Numbered from the stretch's first letter, positions 23,263 to 35,022 are shown. The stretch is 42,504 nucleotides of DNA from Paramacrobiotus richtersi (GCA_034698045.1 JAQGAU010000090.1:1-42504); one strand, 5' to 3'. Program-made: numbers and translations. The notes: generated by a model not told the origin, from the sequence alone.

Positions 23263-23514
23263 TTAGGCGATTAAGCATATCTGACCTCCGAAAGCAGCAC
23301 TAAACTCAAGTTTTGCAATGAAACTATTTGCGTAAAACATGAGCAGTACCAAGGACGCAATGTAAAATATGAAGGCAAATAAAATAAGAAACATTTCTAA
23401 CACACTCGATTCCGGAACGAGCAGGTGTACGACTGTGAAATACCATAACACGGCATTGATCCAACAGAATATACGACCATCAATCCTGTAGTACTGTATT
23501 TCTTCATCCGGCAT
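23263..23514 (-). CDS. Small two-helix membrane ORF directly after the F-box pseudogene
   Basis: An 83-residue frame starts MPDEEIQYYRIDGR and contains two strongly hydrophobic segments (WINAVLWYFTVVHLLV and a longer one with ILFAFIFYIASLVLLMFY). It begins only a few bases beyond the stop of the last F-box-gene exon. The matching sequence after the plus-strand F-box gene (30721-30870) is related at DNA level (ATATTCTGTTGGAT, CTCGTTC, TTTTACG) but closed by stops. Two readings are possible: a short separate membrane protein, or a former C-terminal membrane tail of the F-box protein cut off by a small change at the junction. The length and clean hydrophobic pattern favour past or present coding. 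Confidence 0.4.
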   Translation of the reverse strand: MPDEEIQYYRIDGRIFCWINAVLWYFTVVHLLVPESSVLEMFLILFAFIFYIASLVLLMFYANSFIAKLEFSAAFGGQICLIA

Positions 23515-23520
23515 CAAGCT

Positions 23521-26500
23521 CTACGTCGTCTTTTGTTCTTCCTCGTTTTCACCACCCGTTTTCACAGTCGATGACCGAACAGGATCGGCAAAGTAGCCAA
23601 ATCTACCCGTATCCGAATTGTGGCACCTGGTGAGGAAGTCGGCCAGTATGGACAGTGTGATTTTATTCAGGCTCCCTACATTGATGGACGCCCAGTCCAC
23701 CGGTTCTTTAAACTTTCGAAGCGGTTCGTAATGTTTCCCTGCGTCACAGGTTTCGAATCCATATAACATCTGGAAAGTTAATAAAAACTGGGTGGGTTAC
23801 GGAGCCATAAACTCTGCGAACGCTTTCGCAACATCTTTGAATTATCGTTACACTAAATGGTACCGTAGACACCTCTGTACTCGCTCTTGTAGTTAAGTGA
23901 TTGACGGATCTAATCCCGATTAGCTGCACGTTATTACTTGGACAACTATTTGTACAACTGAATGGAACAAAACGACAAACGTGACCACAATTTCAAAGCG
24001 TAAGCGTTCGCTCCGATACCTTGCCAACAGTCGCCCAAATTGTCCGTTCCTCCTTGGACTGGCAGTCCGCCTGGCTGGCCATGTGCACAGCGTTCTCAAT
24101 GAGCAGCTTCGATTCATCACTAATCACGGGGCAGTACTGCTCCAGCGCGTTCCACAGATCGGCCGCGCATCCCGCTGATTGCAGGTTGATCCGCGCCGAC
24201 ACTCCCTTGATATCCAGGATCTCCTCTATATTATCCAGCTCGTAACAACGCTGCTCGGTGAATGCGTACGAGCAGTTGACGTGTTTGACGGTGATATTAT
24301 CCAGTACCAGCCACTCGCAGACGCGCCTCAGTGAGGGATGGATCTTGAAGACATTCCGCACTGGCTGCCTCTTGAGACAGCCGGCCTTGATATGCGCCTC
24401 TTCGGAGAAACAAGCAAATTCTTCCACCATACCTGCCAATACGATTTCTGGGATTCGCTGAATCGCCAGGAAGTCCGCGAGCAAATCCAGAGTGCCCAGT
24501 ACCTATATCAACATCATATTAATGTCTTTGTATCGATGGCGCGATGACGGGGTTTTTCGGCCCTTTACGCCTCATGTGGGTACTTTCCTGCCACTGTTGG
24601 CCAAGGAATCTTGGTAACTTTGAAATCGGTAACTTTTTCGGAGCAACTTGACTGCCATTTTGTAAGACGTTCTTCTTCAGAACTAACTATACACGGTGTT
24701 TTGCCAGAACTACACCTAAAAGCACTGTCCGCTCCAAATTAAAAAGCTGACTAGATTACTTGAAAATTAATTAATTATTACTACATATTACATTTTTTTT
24801 CCATAGCATTAGAAGTGTTTGCGCACAAGTCAACTACATGCATTATGTATTAAAACAACCAATCTCGTCTCTTTCGTTAACCCGCGCCTTAACACTCGGA
24901 AGCGCCCCCAAAACTGCGGCGGCATTTCCTTTAACAATAGCAACAGAAAAACGCTGTTTCAAAAATGATCCATATTACATACTATTATTATATATTACAG
25001 GAACATTATTTCTGCATTACAGCATTCTCATATACGATTGTACAGTACAGATGTATGTGGGGCTGTTTTCGTGCCGGCTTACACTTACAGTACGCAACCA
25101 AGCGATACAGACATACTGTCGCCGCTTAGTATTAGAAATGTCAAACTACAATGCACAGGCAGAACTTTCTCTCTTTATGCAAGTATACCTGCCACATTTG
25201 AGATCCAGTCAGAACTAACTTCCTGGTATCCGGCCGCAGACAAGACATGCAGCCACTTTTCGCCCGCGATCATTTTCCGGATCCCGATCACCCGGCCACA
25301 CAGAGCGTTCCAGTTCAAACTCCTCCCAGCAGTCGATACGGATCACGCTGATAATCTCCGGCCGATGTAGCCACCTGTTCCACTGTTTGCAGACACGCCG
25401 GGCGCCAGCTTGGTGCTCGGTGTCGAGCATCTTGAAAATCTTGAGCATCACTGTTTTGGGTAGGATCTTATCGATACTGGGCAAACTAGCCGACTGATCA
25501 TCCATTACGACATCTGGCAGTGCTGTCGCATCCGATTTGGTGCGATCCGTAATTTCTTCGAAGAATTGTTTCTGAAAATAGTTGAAAATAGTTGAAAAAA
25601 GATAGTAGACTGGATTTTAATACATCTTTAAACGCAGGGGAATAAGACGTTTTCATATTTAACCTGACATTGAACTCATTTTCTAAACAGATACAGTTTA
25701 GTACTCTATTACATGTAGCCCACGCGGCGAGCACAACAGCGGGCGGCTGACGATAGTAACACATTCGGCATCTAACAAGTTACGTTTCGAAATAAGCATG
25801 TGAAATCAAACAAAAGTTTCGGACAAAAACACCTCTGATTTGCCACATGGAACAGCAGAACCCATATGTTACACTAACAAGCGCTTTTCCGCAAAAATAA
25901 CGTAATCAGTTCGACATATGTTTGATTAGGCAACAAAAGTTCGGGAACAATAGCAAAAGATTAAGAATAAAGGCCTGCATGACAAAAGATCAATCTTGTA
26001 TCGGTCTATAAACATCACCGGTACCTCTAAAAAAATTGGATAAAATAATTTGGACGGAAAATGTTTAACCTACGAAAAACTTACCATTGCTTCGGAATCG
26101 TTCGACTGCCTTCCGTTGGTCTTCAGATAATACAAATATCCATCGCGGACATTAACGATTTTAGACTGATAGAACCGCTCCTGCCACAGTTCGCGCGCTG
26201 TATCCGTCAAAACAAAATCCGCCGGAATCTCCGTCCTGTTTTTAACCAGAATTTGCAGTATATTCTTGATCCCACTTTGGCCGTATCCAGAAGCAGGCCG
26301 GCGAACGTGATCCTCCGGCAGCACACAGCGGATCCGCTGATTCGACAACTGCACCTCCACCAAACGATACTCGGCATGCAACACCCTAACAAGGCTTCGT
26401 GCCGGGAACCAGCGAAACGGTTCATGTGGAGAGAGCTGCAGGACCGCTTCCATATCGCAGTCGCCACCACGGGCCGTCTGGGCACGGCTCGTTTCGGGCT

Positions 26501-26717
26501 GGCGACCGCTCAGCAGGTCCGCTGGCAGTTCCGCGAAATTTGGTTCTCGCTCTTGCGGTTGGATCACTTGCTGATGGGATACGGTGAAGGGGGTCTCGCT
26601 TCCACAATCCACCAGCACATTGCTGCCCTGAATGTCCACCACATAGCCAAATCGCTTGTCATCACGAGCGAAGGTGATGTCCACGGCATCCCAGCGTTTA
26701 ATGGCTGATTTGATCAT
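23521..26717 (-). pseudogene. F-box gene, minus-strand copy, with disrupted F-box exon
   Basis: This is the inverted partner of the plus-strand F-box gene, with matching exons: 26717-26085 (633 bases, 211 codons, same length as the partner), 25572-25189 (384 against 390), 24502-24020 (483, same) and 23769-23521. Exons 1, 3 and 4 are open in the expected phase. Exon 2, which holds the F-box, carries one extra base near its start (TTCTTCCGAAG against TTCTTTGAAG) and lacks seven bases near its end (GCATGTCTTGTC against GCATGCTTTTTCCATTGTC), so normal splicing leads to early stops. The F-box itself is still readable (VMLKIFKMLDTEHQAGARRV). Skipping exon 2, which has phase 0 at both borders in the partner, would keep frame and give an F-box-less protein. 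It may be a young pseudogene or a gene using that route. Confidence 0.72.
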
Positions 26718-27466
26718 GACCTGGACCGGGTGTACAGACTCGAACTCAACAAGATCGGCAGCGACTTTTTTACAAGATTTAACAGCTTGTACAATGCAGG
26801 TCGCAACAAACTGATATAGCTGATGGCCAAACGAAACAGATCACGCCACGTTACAGGTCAGTTCATGTACCGATGCGTACGTGCTTGTTTCGAACAAAAA
26901 GACTTAACAGCATTCAGACAGAGAGAGGATTGCCCACTGCGTGACCGGCGATTTGGCATTGGCTACAGGTCGTGAAAGATTGAGTACGGGCGGAGCTGTA
27001 GATCTGTATAGTCGGCTTAAACGGCTTTTTAGCTGCAGCTTAGAAGCCTAAGTTCAAGCCTTATTAGATACGTACGGATAACGGACCGGACGCTCCGGCA
27101 GTAATGCATAATAACTGCCGAGCTAAACTGCAGCCGACAAGCCGTTAGCCGAGCCGACTATATGGATCTGTCGCTCCGCCCGTACACCATCCTTCATGAG
27201 GCGTAGCCAATGCCCATCAAGCATTTCTGACGCACTGAAAATTCTGAATCGCTAACGTTCTTTGTGCGAAGCGTAACACGTGCTTACAGGAGCTGACTTA
27301 TAACGCCGCGTGGTTGGTTTCGTTGGCCACCCACAGTCACATGAGCTGGCCGTGATAATTTTCTCTTGCACATTGTGTTTCAAAAGCTTTATAAAAAAGC
27401 CCCTCCGCCTAATTGCTTCTAGCTGTGGGTCGCGTTTTACACCTGTTTATCAATCAGTCATCAACC
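26718..27466. promoter_or_regulatory. Shared upstream region of the head-to-head F-box genes
   Basis: The 749 bases between the two divergent start codons must contain both promoters and 5' UTRs. There is no coding frame of note. The centre is taken up by an inverted-repeat element (26985-27184). The start context is CAACC before ATG in the plus-strand gene. Confidence 0.55.
26985..27184. mobile_element. MITE-like element with about 60-base inverted ends and TA flanks
   Basis: The left end TACGGGCGGAGCTGTAGATC is matched in reverse complement by the right end, TACGGGCGGAGCGACAGATC when read from the minus strand. Similarity continues through TATAGTCGGCT and the ACGGCTT...GCTGCAG block for about 60 bases. 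Both ends carry TA, as left by Tc1/mariner-type insertion. The 200-base unit has no coding capacity. It could equally be a fold-back element or a palindrome born with the inverted gene duplication. Confidence 0.65.
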
Positions 27467-30400
27467 ATGATCAAATCGGCCATAAAACGCTGGGACGCCG
27501 TGGACATTGACTTCGGTCCTGGTGACAGACGTTTCGGTTATGTCATTGACATTCAGGATAAAAAAGTCGTGGTGGACTGCGGAGACGGTGCACCACTCAC
27601 CGTATCCGATCAGCAAGTTCTCGAACCGCAAGTGCGAGAGCCCAATTTCTCTGAATTGCTAGCGGACCTGCTCAGCGGGCGCCAGACCGACGGGAGCCGT
27701 GCGCAGACGGCCCGTGGTGATTACTTCGATATGGAAGCGGTCCTGCAGATCTCTCCACACGAGCCCTTTCGCTGGTTCCCGGCACGAAACCTTTTCAGAA
27801 TGGTGTATGCTGATTATCGTTTGGTGGAGGTGCAGCTGTCGAATCAGCGGGTCCGCTGTGTGCTGCCGGAGGATCATGTTCGCCGGCTGGCTTTTGGATA
27901 CGGGTACATTGGGCGTGGGACGATACTGCATGTTCTGGTTAAGGAAAGAGCTAAAGTGCCGACGGATTTTGTTTTGTCCGACGCAGCGCGCCAACTGTGG
28001 AAGAAACGGTTCTATCGGTACAGGATCGTAGAAATCCGCGATGGATATCTGTATTATTTGAAAGCTCGCGAAAGGGAGTCCGACGATTCCGAGGCAATGG
28101 TAAGCTTCATAATAATGTGAAGTGGTTCTCCTTTTAAGTATATACCGAGCGAAGGTTTTATGGGGAGTAGCAGGATAGATCATAGTATTGTTGTTATTCG
28201 CCAAAACTATACAGCCCAATAAATAATGTTAAATCAATTCCGGTAATTTGATAATCGAATATGGGTTTTGTTGTTTAACTTGTTTCATCGGGAAAAAGAA
28301 ATTACTTAAACTGTTTAAGTTAATCAGAATTTCATTCGTTTTCACACAGATGATTTCTGCGAGGCGTATAGAAACCGTATGTAGGTCACGGTTCATGAAT
28401 TGTTCCGCATAACAACGCTGCAGAAGAAAACTAGGTCGAATGACATCACCGGCCGATTGGGCTGTGATATCAGCATAGTACGCAAGCCGGTTCAGAAAAC
28501 GCGTTCAGTTTGTTTTATTTTACGTTTTTCGAATCTGTTTTCATCAATGTTGCAAGCATGTTGGAAGAATAAATTGTAGTTAATTTCCGAATAACAGTTG
28601 CATTGAAATGCAGTGTCATGTGCAGCGTGAAATGTCTTTCTTTGTTTCAGAAAAAATTCTTTGAAGAAAATGCGGATCGTACCAAATCGGAAGCGACTTC
28701 ACAGTCGGATTTTGTGATGGATGTTCAGCCGGCCAGTTCATGCAGCATCCATGAGATAATACCCGAAGAAGTCATGCTCAAGATTTTCAAGATGCTCGAC
28801 ACGGAGCACCAAGCCTGCGCCCGACGCGTCTGCAAACAGTGGAACAGGTGGCTCCATCTGCCGGGGATAATCAGCGTCATCCGTATCGACTGCTGGGAGG
28901 AGTTTGAACTGGAGCGCTCTGTGTGGCCGGGTGATCGGGATCCGGAGAACGATCGCGGCCGAAAAGTGGCCGCATGCTTTTTCCATTGTCTGCGGCCGGA
29001 TACCAGGAAGCTGGTGCTGACTGGATCTCAAATGTGGCAGGTAAAGATAATCGAAAAATCTCACAGTGTTTGCGCTAAGAAAAGGACTGCCGTATGCCTG
29101 TCATTTTACGATTCTCGACAATAATGACTGCACATACAGTGCCGGTATATTATGGTGCCCACAATTAGTTGGCACGAAAAAAGTAGGTGATCAGATCAGC
29201 AAGCTAATAACAGCCATTTCGAAATCAGACATTTTTGATTTCTGTCGAATTTTTTGAGTGCTTGACTTTGATAGGGTCGTTTCTCGTTACTGAAGTTAGT
29301 TTTCGAAGCGTTTCAATGTTTTCAATAAGGAACGGGTGCATTTTCTCACACAAACTGATTTCATGTTAAGGGCGTTTTCTGGGCGATTGCTCACCCGACA
29401 CCAACCGGTATGAAAAGGTAACACTGGTAACACCAGGAATGCAGCGTGAACAGCAGAAAAGCCCGTCTTTGTTAACTAACGCAACGACGCTGATATACTG
29501 TCGATAGGTACTGGGCACCCTCGATTCACTAGCGGACTTCCTGCCGATTCAACGAATCCCAGAAATCATATTGGCAGGTATGGTGGAAGAATTTGCTTGT
29601 TTCTCCGAAGAGGCGCATGTCAGCGCCGGTCGCCTGAAGGAGCGGCCGTCTAAGAATGGCTTCGAGTTTCACCCGACGCTGCGGCGCGTGTGTGAATGGC
29701 TGGTGCTGGATAACGTCACGATCACGGCCGTCAACTGCTCCTTCGCATTCACCTCGGAGCGTTGGTATGAGCATGATAATATATCGGAGATGCTGGATAT
29801 CAAGGGAGTATCGGCGCGGATTAATCTGCAATCAGCGGGATGCGCGGCCGATCTGTGGAATGCGCTGGAGCAGTACTGTCCCGTGGTTAGTGATGAATCC
29901 AAGTTGCTCATTGAGTACGCTGTGCATATGGCCGGCAGGGAGGACTGCCAGTCCAAAGAGGAACGGGATATCTGGGCGCTGGTTGACAAGGTATGGTGAC
30001 TGATTAGTGATTTTTTGAGAAACGTGTTTGCAACTTGCTAATTCATTTAAATATGGTCACATAGTGTTTACTATAATTTAATCCCATTGCGCAAATCATA
30101 TTAATACGTTTATGTATTTTACTTTTGTCTGGGATTAAACGGCGACACTTTAAGGCTATCTGTTACAAGACTCAGTATAATACAGCAGAGAATAAGTTAG
30201 CGACCTGCGCTGGTAATTTCTAAGAAACAATCACTCAAGATGACTCAAATGAGCATTCAGGACGCGCTTAAAGAGTGGGACCTGGGCAGCTGCTGTTTCT
30301 ACTGCAGCACCTCTACTTACTGCATGACTAGACCGGATTTGTGGGTTTCTCGAATAGTAGGTCAATAGCGCCATCGGCTTGTAGTACGCATATTCTTAAA

Positions 30401-30720
30401 ATGTCGTGCGACGAGAAATCCAACAAGAATTGCTTCTACAGACTTTATCCACTGTTTAGATGCTGTATGGATTCGAGACATGTGACCCACGTAACCAGCA
30501 TTTACCACTTCGAAAGTTCGAAGAACCCCTGGACTGGGCGTCTGTCAATGTGGAGAACCTGAATAAAATGACGTTGTTCATACTGGACTACTTCCTCACC
30601 GACTGTCACAGCACGGAAACGGGTAAATTTGGCTACTTTGCTGATCCTGTTCCGTCACCTACACAGCAAACGGATGACGAAAACGAGGAAGAACAAGAAG
30701 ACGACGCGGATGACGAATAA
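27467..30720 (+). CDS. F-box protein with duplicated beta-rich N-terminal region and acidic tail
   Basis: Four exons, all joined in phase 0: 27467-28099, 28651-29040, 29508-29990 and 30460-30720; 588 residues. Residues 1-50 (KRWDAVDIDFGPGDRRFGYV) look like a small Tudor- or SH3-like barrel, and residues 100-150 (FRWFPARNLFRMVYADYRLV, VRCVLPEDHVRR) repeat a similar pattern. This fold guess is inference. The F-box lies at about 247-290 (PEEVMLKIFKMLDTEHQACA, CKQWNRWLHLPGIISVIRID), the motif that binds Skp1 in SCF ubiquitin ligases. Exon 3 encodes a conserved block (EFACFSEEAH, VCEWLVLDN, GVSARINLQSAGCAADLWNA) that may bind the substrate; it is neither LRR nor WD40. The protein ends in an acidic tail (ENEEEQEDDADDE). 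The partner gene on the minus strand shows strong protein identity, including a perfectly kept EFELERSVWPGDRDPENDRG, so this family is under selection. Confidence 0.85.
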
Positions 30721-31483
30721 CAGTAATTCTGGATCGATATTCTGTTGGATTGTCCCGCTACGGTATTGCTTATATACCTTCTCGTTCGGGAGTAAAGTCG
30801 GTCGGAAAGGTCTTTTCCTCTTATTTTGTTCTGTTCGCATTTTACGTGAATCGTGTCAAACTTCGGTGTTACTTTCGAAAGTCAGTTATGTTTGATCGCA
30901 TCATATTATCATATCCCAATCAAGCTGTGAATTCTTCCGTTTTCTTCTCTGTCTGAAACTAGAATCATTTAAAAATGTTTCTTTTCTGAATAATTACCGA
31001 CGTCTGATCACCGTACTGTGCAGTGTATGCGCAGCGTTTTCTTCGCTTATTTTGTATTGCTTAAAAGAGCCAGTGAAGAATGACTACTTTATGGCTCCGA
31101 TACGACATATATGCAGGAGAAACGTTCGTTTCAATTCAACCGTTCGGGTCCGTTCCATTTAATATCTTGGAATTCATTAATGCGGTACAGTGGTACTGGG
31201 TGCATAATTGTAGCGTAATCTCCGCTAAACAGCATCGACAACAAAATTCAGCCGTTCTCGCCACTTCCTAAACGAAACCCAGAACGAAACACATGACACT
31301 GGCAACAAGTGACCTTAATGGTCAATAATTCTTTCCATACCGGCAGATAGTTTCCCTAGTTACGACAGAAAATAGCTGCAGCGACGAAAGCCTAATCAAC
31401 AAATTCTTACTGTATTTATTCGAAACCAGAAAACCAAACCTGCAGTACTTTGAAAACCCATCAAAAAAGTCACATTATCAACT
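30721..31483. other. Intergenic region; F-box gene 3' flank and LEA-like gene upstream region
   Basis: The first 150 bases resemble the small membrane ORF beyond the minus-strand F-box copy but are closed by stops. The remainder has no supported gene. Confidence 0.5.
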
Positions 31484-32161
31484 ATGCGTCGCATCGTGTT
31501 AATCTTACTATTCACTACGCTGCTCGCCGTGGCCATGGCGGGCTTCCTGGACGGCATCAAGGAATCCATGGGCAGCGCCTACGAAACAGTAGCCGGGAAG
31601 GCCGTCGAGACCAAGGACGACACGAAGAAAGCCATCGACGATACACAGGTGAATCTTCGCAAAAAAGCATCGGCCGAACAAACGGCTTTATCGTACGTCT
31701 AAACCATTAAGCTGTTCCCACACCGCAATCTTCAGTTGAATTTTTAACAGGAATCGTTCAAAGAACGCTGGACACAAGTCCAACACAAAACCCAAGATGC
31801 CAAGAACCACGCGGTTGACGCGGCGGCCCAGAAAGCAGAGGAAGTGAAGGATAAGGTTAAAGATACGGCGGAGACTGTTAAGACCGCCGCGGGTGATGCG
31901 CTCCAGCAGGCCAAGGCCAAACACGAGGAGGAGCACAAGAAAAAGGTCGAGGAAGACAAGAAACACGAAGAAGAGAAGAAGAAGCAGGAAGAGGACAGGA
32001 AGAAGAAGGAAGACGAGGCCCAGGCCCGACTGGACGCTATGGGGGATATCACGGCTAATCAGCTGGATGACCTCACGGAGGCCGCTAAGAAGAAGTATGA
32101 AGAACTGAAGGGAACGGCTGGTGGTGCGTTTGACGCGCTGAAGAAGGCTGTGGGCGCCTAA
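31484..32161 (+). CDS. Secreted LEA-like (group 3 type) highly charged helical protein
   Basis: Two exons (31484-31648 and 31751-32161) join in phase 0, giving about 191 residues. Residues 1-20 are a signal peptide (VLILLFTTLLAVAMA, cut before GFLDG). The rest is almost all Ala, Lys, Glu, Asp, Gln and Thr in amphipathic 11-residue-like patterns: KDKVKDTAETVKTAAGDALQ, then a long Lys/Glu/Asp block (EEEKKKQEEDRKKKEDE), then another helical segment (EAAKKKYEELKGTAGGAFDA). No Cys occurs in the mature part and it contains a single Trp. This composition and repeat style match group 3 late embryogenesis abundant proteins, which are disordered when wet and fold into helices on drying, protecting proteins and membranes. 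The signal peptide sends it outside the cell or into the secretory route. A secreted apolipoprotein-like helical protein is the main alternative. AATAAA occurs at 32377. Confidence 0.72.
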
Positions 32162-32435
32162 AATTGCGTGGGAAACGTTATCCGAAAGAACTAAATCTGC
32201 CATGCTAAAAAAATCTGTGTATTCAAGCATGTTTCGAGCTTGTTGTTATTCCTTAGCAATATCACCATTTAAATTCAAACTATCGAACCAGCGTGTGTAT
32301 TGATTCCATGACTGTTTGTTACGGCTTCTCTGCGAATGAAAATTGTCGAACAATCTTCTCATCCACCTTCTCATACAATAAAAATCGAAGGTTTCATTTC
32401 GTACTGCAGCCGAGTTCTATCTGATTTGTTGAAAC

Positions 32436-34617
32436 ATGGCTACGAAATCGCTTTCCAGTCATGGAACAGTGGCTTATTGGGGAATTACCCCAGCAATCGA
32501 TTTGTTCTCGCAGAACTGCAGCACGTCAGGAACCCGCACAAGTGTGCATTGCAGTCGATTTAGCGTTTCGTAACATATGTCCAATTTCTAATTTACAGAT
32601 TCTGAACAGCCGTTCAATGCGTTGATATGCGCTGCGGCCGATTGCCGCCATGTTCTAAACAGCATCGCACAGTTAGACTCGAAGGAACTGCAAAACGTTA
32701 GCGTAAGCACTGTGCAGATTTGCCGTTCATTTTCACGATTTCAATCACCGCTTTTGTGTAGTTTTATTTGCTGAATCCATTGGCGGAGAACATGGCGCGC
32801 GATATCCTGCTGCTCAGCATTGCGGTTGAGGACCCTGCTGTACTCAGTCCACGAGGTATCAAGAAAGATTTCACACACTCCCATCAAGATTCGCGAATGA
32901 TGCAGACAGACACTGTTTTTTTACGCTTCATTTTCGTTGCGTTTTCAGCCAAGACAGAGATGTTTCTGGACTTGTATGGCAATCTGAAGATTCGGGAGCC
33001 AACACGGACTTATCTGACAAATAAGTGTCGAGAACTTATCAGGTTGGTTTCGCTACTTTCGTATATCTGTTGTCCTAGACTTACCGTATACAGCACTGTT
33101 TTTCAGACTGGTGGCCAGTGAAGCGACTATCCACGGCGGTGACAAGTTCGACCTGACACATTTGAAAGTACTAAATCTCTGTTTCTCTTGTGACCTTTCC
33201 GCCGCGACAACATTTGTTGATAGTATCGCGAACGCGACGAACTGGAGCTAATCTTTCGACGATGGAGTGAACCAGTTCCAGCCAAGGTCAACCTCGCAAA
33301 ATGCTGGTAAATATCTGATCTGTCGGCCGCTTTGAATTCCGCCATACTTTGTTTTCTCTTAAATATCTGTAGTTTCTGACCGAATACCATTCTCCTGATA
33401 TTCTGTGGTAAACGTTTCCACTGCAACGTTTTATAGGGAAAACAGACTTCGACGCGACCTGGAGCGCCGATATGATCACCGCATCGGAGCTTTCGATTGG
33501 GATTTTTCCATGAATTTGTGCGAACTTGGAGTGCGTTGATGTAATCAAGAAATCTCGAATCCGCCATTGTAAACGTGAAAGTTCCAAAGTGAACTATTGC
33601 ATTCTTCCACAGGCCAATGTTATTACGGCAACCAAGTACTTTCGATGGAGAGAAACCGGGATGGCCTTCGAGTTACGTGATGAGAGTGCCTACGTTCACC
33701 AGAATCCAACGCTGGTTTCCAAGTTTTCCGTTTTCACCGTACGTACCAACTAATCATTATTATTATGTACAACAGAAAACATTAATTCTGATCAGCAAAT
33801 AATACAAACTGCAGAAAGATTCAAACTACAGCATGCAAGGTTTTTGGGGCGATATGCTAACCAGTCCGTACATTGCATTCGGAACCGGAAGCGATGCAGC
33901 AAAGCACCGGAAGCTCTGCAACAATGTCGACACAATTGTACGCTGCATTTCCTGCATTCAGCTTCGTAATTAATCAACTGTTTTCCTTGACGATTTTGTA
34001 GTCTTCGGCGGAGATCTCCGAACTGATCCTGCTGGATTACTTCGAGAAACTCGACCATCCAGCTCAAATCACCGAATGCAGCGGTAAGAGAAAAAGGTCA
34101 CACTGTTAACTTCTCACAACTGACTGTTCTATAGGTGATTGCGAACCGATGTCGAAGAATTACAAGTTTATCTTCCTGTCTCCCGGACCGTATGGGAAAC
34201 TGTGTGAAAAGTCCAAGTACCATGGATTGTTTGATTTAATCTACGTTGGAGGACGGTAGGAACTGTGCACCTACCAAAGTAATGAAACGCTTACGAAGAG
34301 TGTTTGTAGGGCGACTGTGGAAAGTACCGGAGGTCTTGGACAAACCCTCGCACCATCCGGGATGATTCTTTTCGAATCACCACGGTTCCTTATTGGACTG
34401 GCTAAAGACCGCTGCAACAAGTACTATGAGCATATTCATCCGAAAATGCTACAAGCTGGATTCAAGGTATGTTCCGGGTAATCATAGGAAATCGGGTCGA
34501 AAGCTTGCACTGATAAGGGCATCTTTTTAGACAACAGAAGCTTACGATGAAAAAGTCGACGACGTTTTCAAATACGCTAGGCCTGATGAACCGAAGAAAG
34601 AGCAAGAAATCTCGTAG
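32436..34617 (+). CDS. DNAAF3: Dynein axonemal assembly factor 3
   Basis: Thirteen exons: 32436-32541 (or 32553), 32599-32702, 32762-32855, 32949-33042, 33107-33167, 33224-33306, 33437-33530, 33613-33738, 33815-33937, 34002-34083, 34135-34255, 34310-34466 and 34531-34617; about 443 residues, somewhat shorter than vertebrate DNAAF3. Family landmarks appear in order: YWGITPAIDL near the start, LAENMARDILLLSIAVEDP, KTEMFLDLYGNLKIREPT, YRERDELELIFRRW, NRLRRDLERRYDHRIGAFDW, FRWRETGMAFELRDESAY, GFWGDMLTSPYIAFG, then FDLIYVGGR and FESPRFLIGLAKDRCNKYY. The protein works in the cytoplasm before outer and inner dynein arms are delivered to cilia or flagella. Its retention implies motile axonemes, probably in sperm. 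The donor of exon 1 is the only uncertain splice. AATAAA lies at 34660. Most introns are 45-80 bases. Confidence 0.9.
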
Positions 34618-35022
34618 CAGCGTTTTCTTTGCTTTTGAACTTCGACCTTACGGACAGTCAATAAAACACTAGCATCAATTACGCCAATCAGATTGCGAAA
34701 GGTCTTGATATGCTTGGTTCTTCGATGTATGCAACGATCTGCGCGACATTATGCCAAAACTAAACAAAACGTACATAGTACTTTTCGGGAACTAGTACTC
34801 ACAGGAAAGCACTGGAAAAACGGTAACTGTTGCTACGGTACACGGCGAACAGCGAGCTTATCCCACAACTTTCCAAAGTACTACGATGGCGCGTTAGCGC
34901 GATCCTTTTGTGCTAACTCTCACCCCAAATAAACCATCCACCCCCTTTCCTCGAGTTGCCTTTTCCTTTCAAACGCATGAACGAATCTCTCATCTGTGTA
35001 ATTCCATAATCACCCACCTCGA
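34618..35022. other. Short intergenic region between DNAAF3 and BTB-BACK gene
   Basis: It contains the DNAAF3 polyadenylation signal (34660-34665) and the upstream region of the next gene. A plus-strand open frame at 34693-34932 shows no features of a protein. Confidence 0.5.

Noticed and set aside
26061-26708. 215-codon plus-strand open frame
   Set aside because: It is antisense to exon 1 of the minus-strand F-box copy, whose protein matches the plus-strand partner; a similar antisense frame at 27659-28219 lies over the other copy.
31688-32230. 180-codon minus-strand frame rich in Leu and Phe
   Set aside because: Lys/Glu-rich codons of the LEA-like gene read backwards give Leu/Phe/Ser; this is a compositional shadow.
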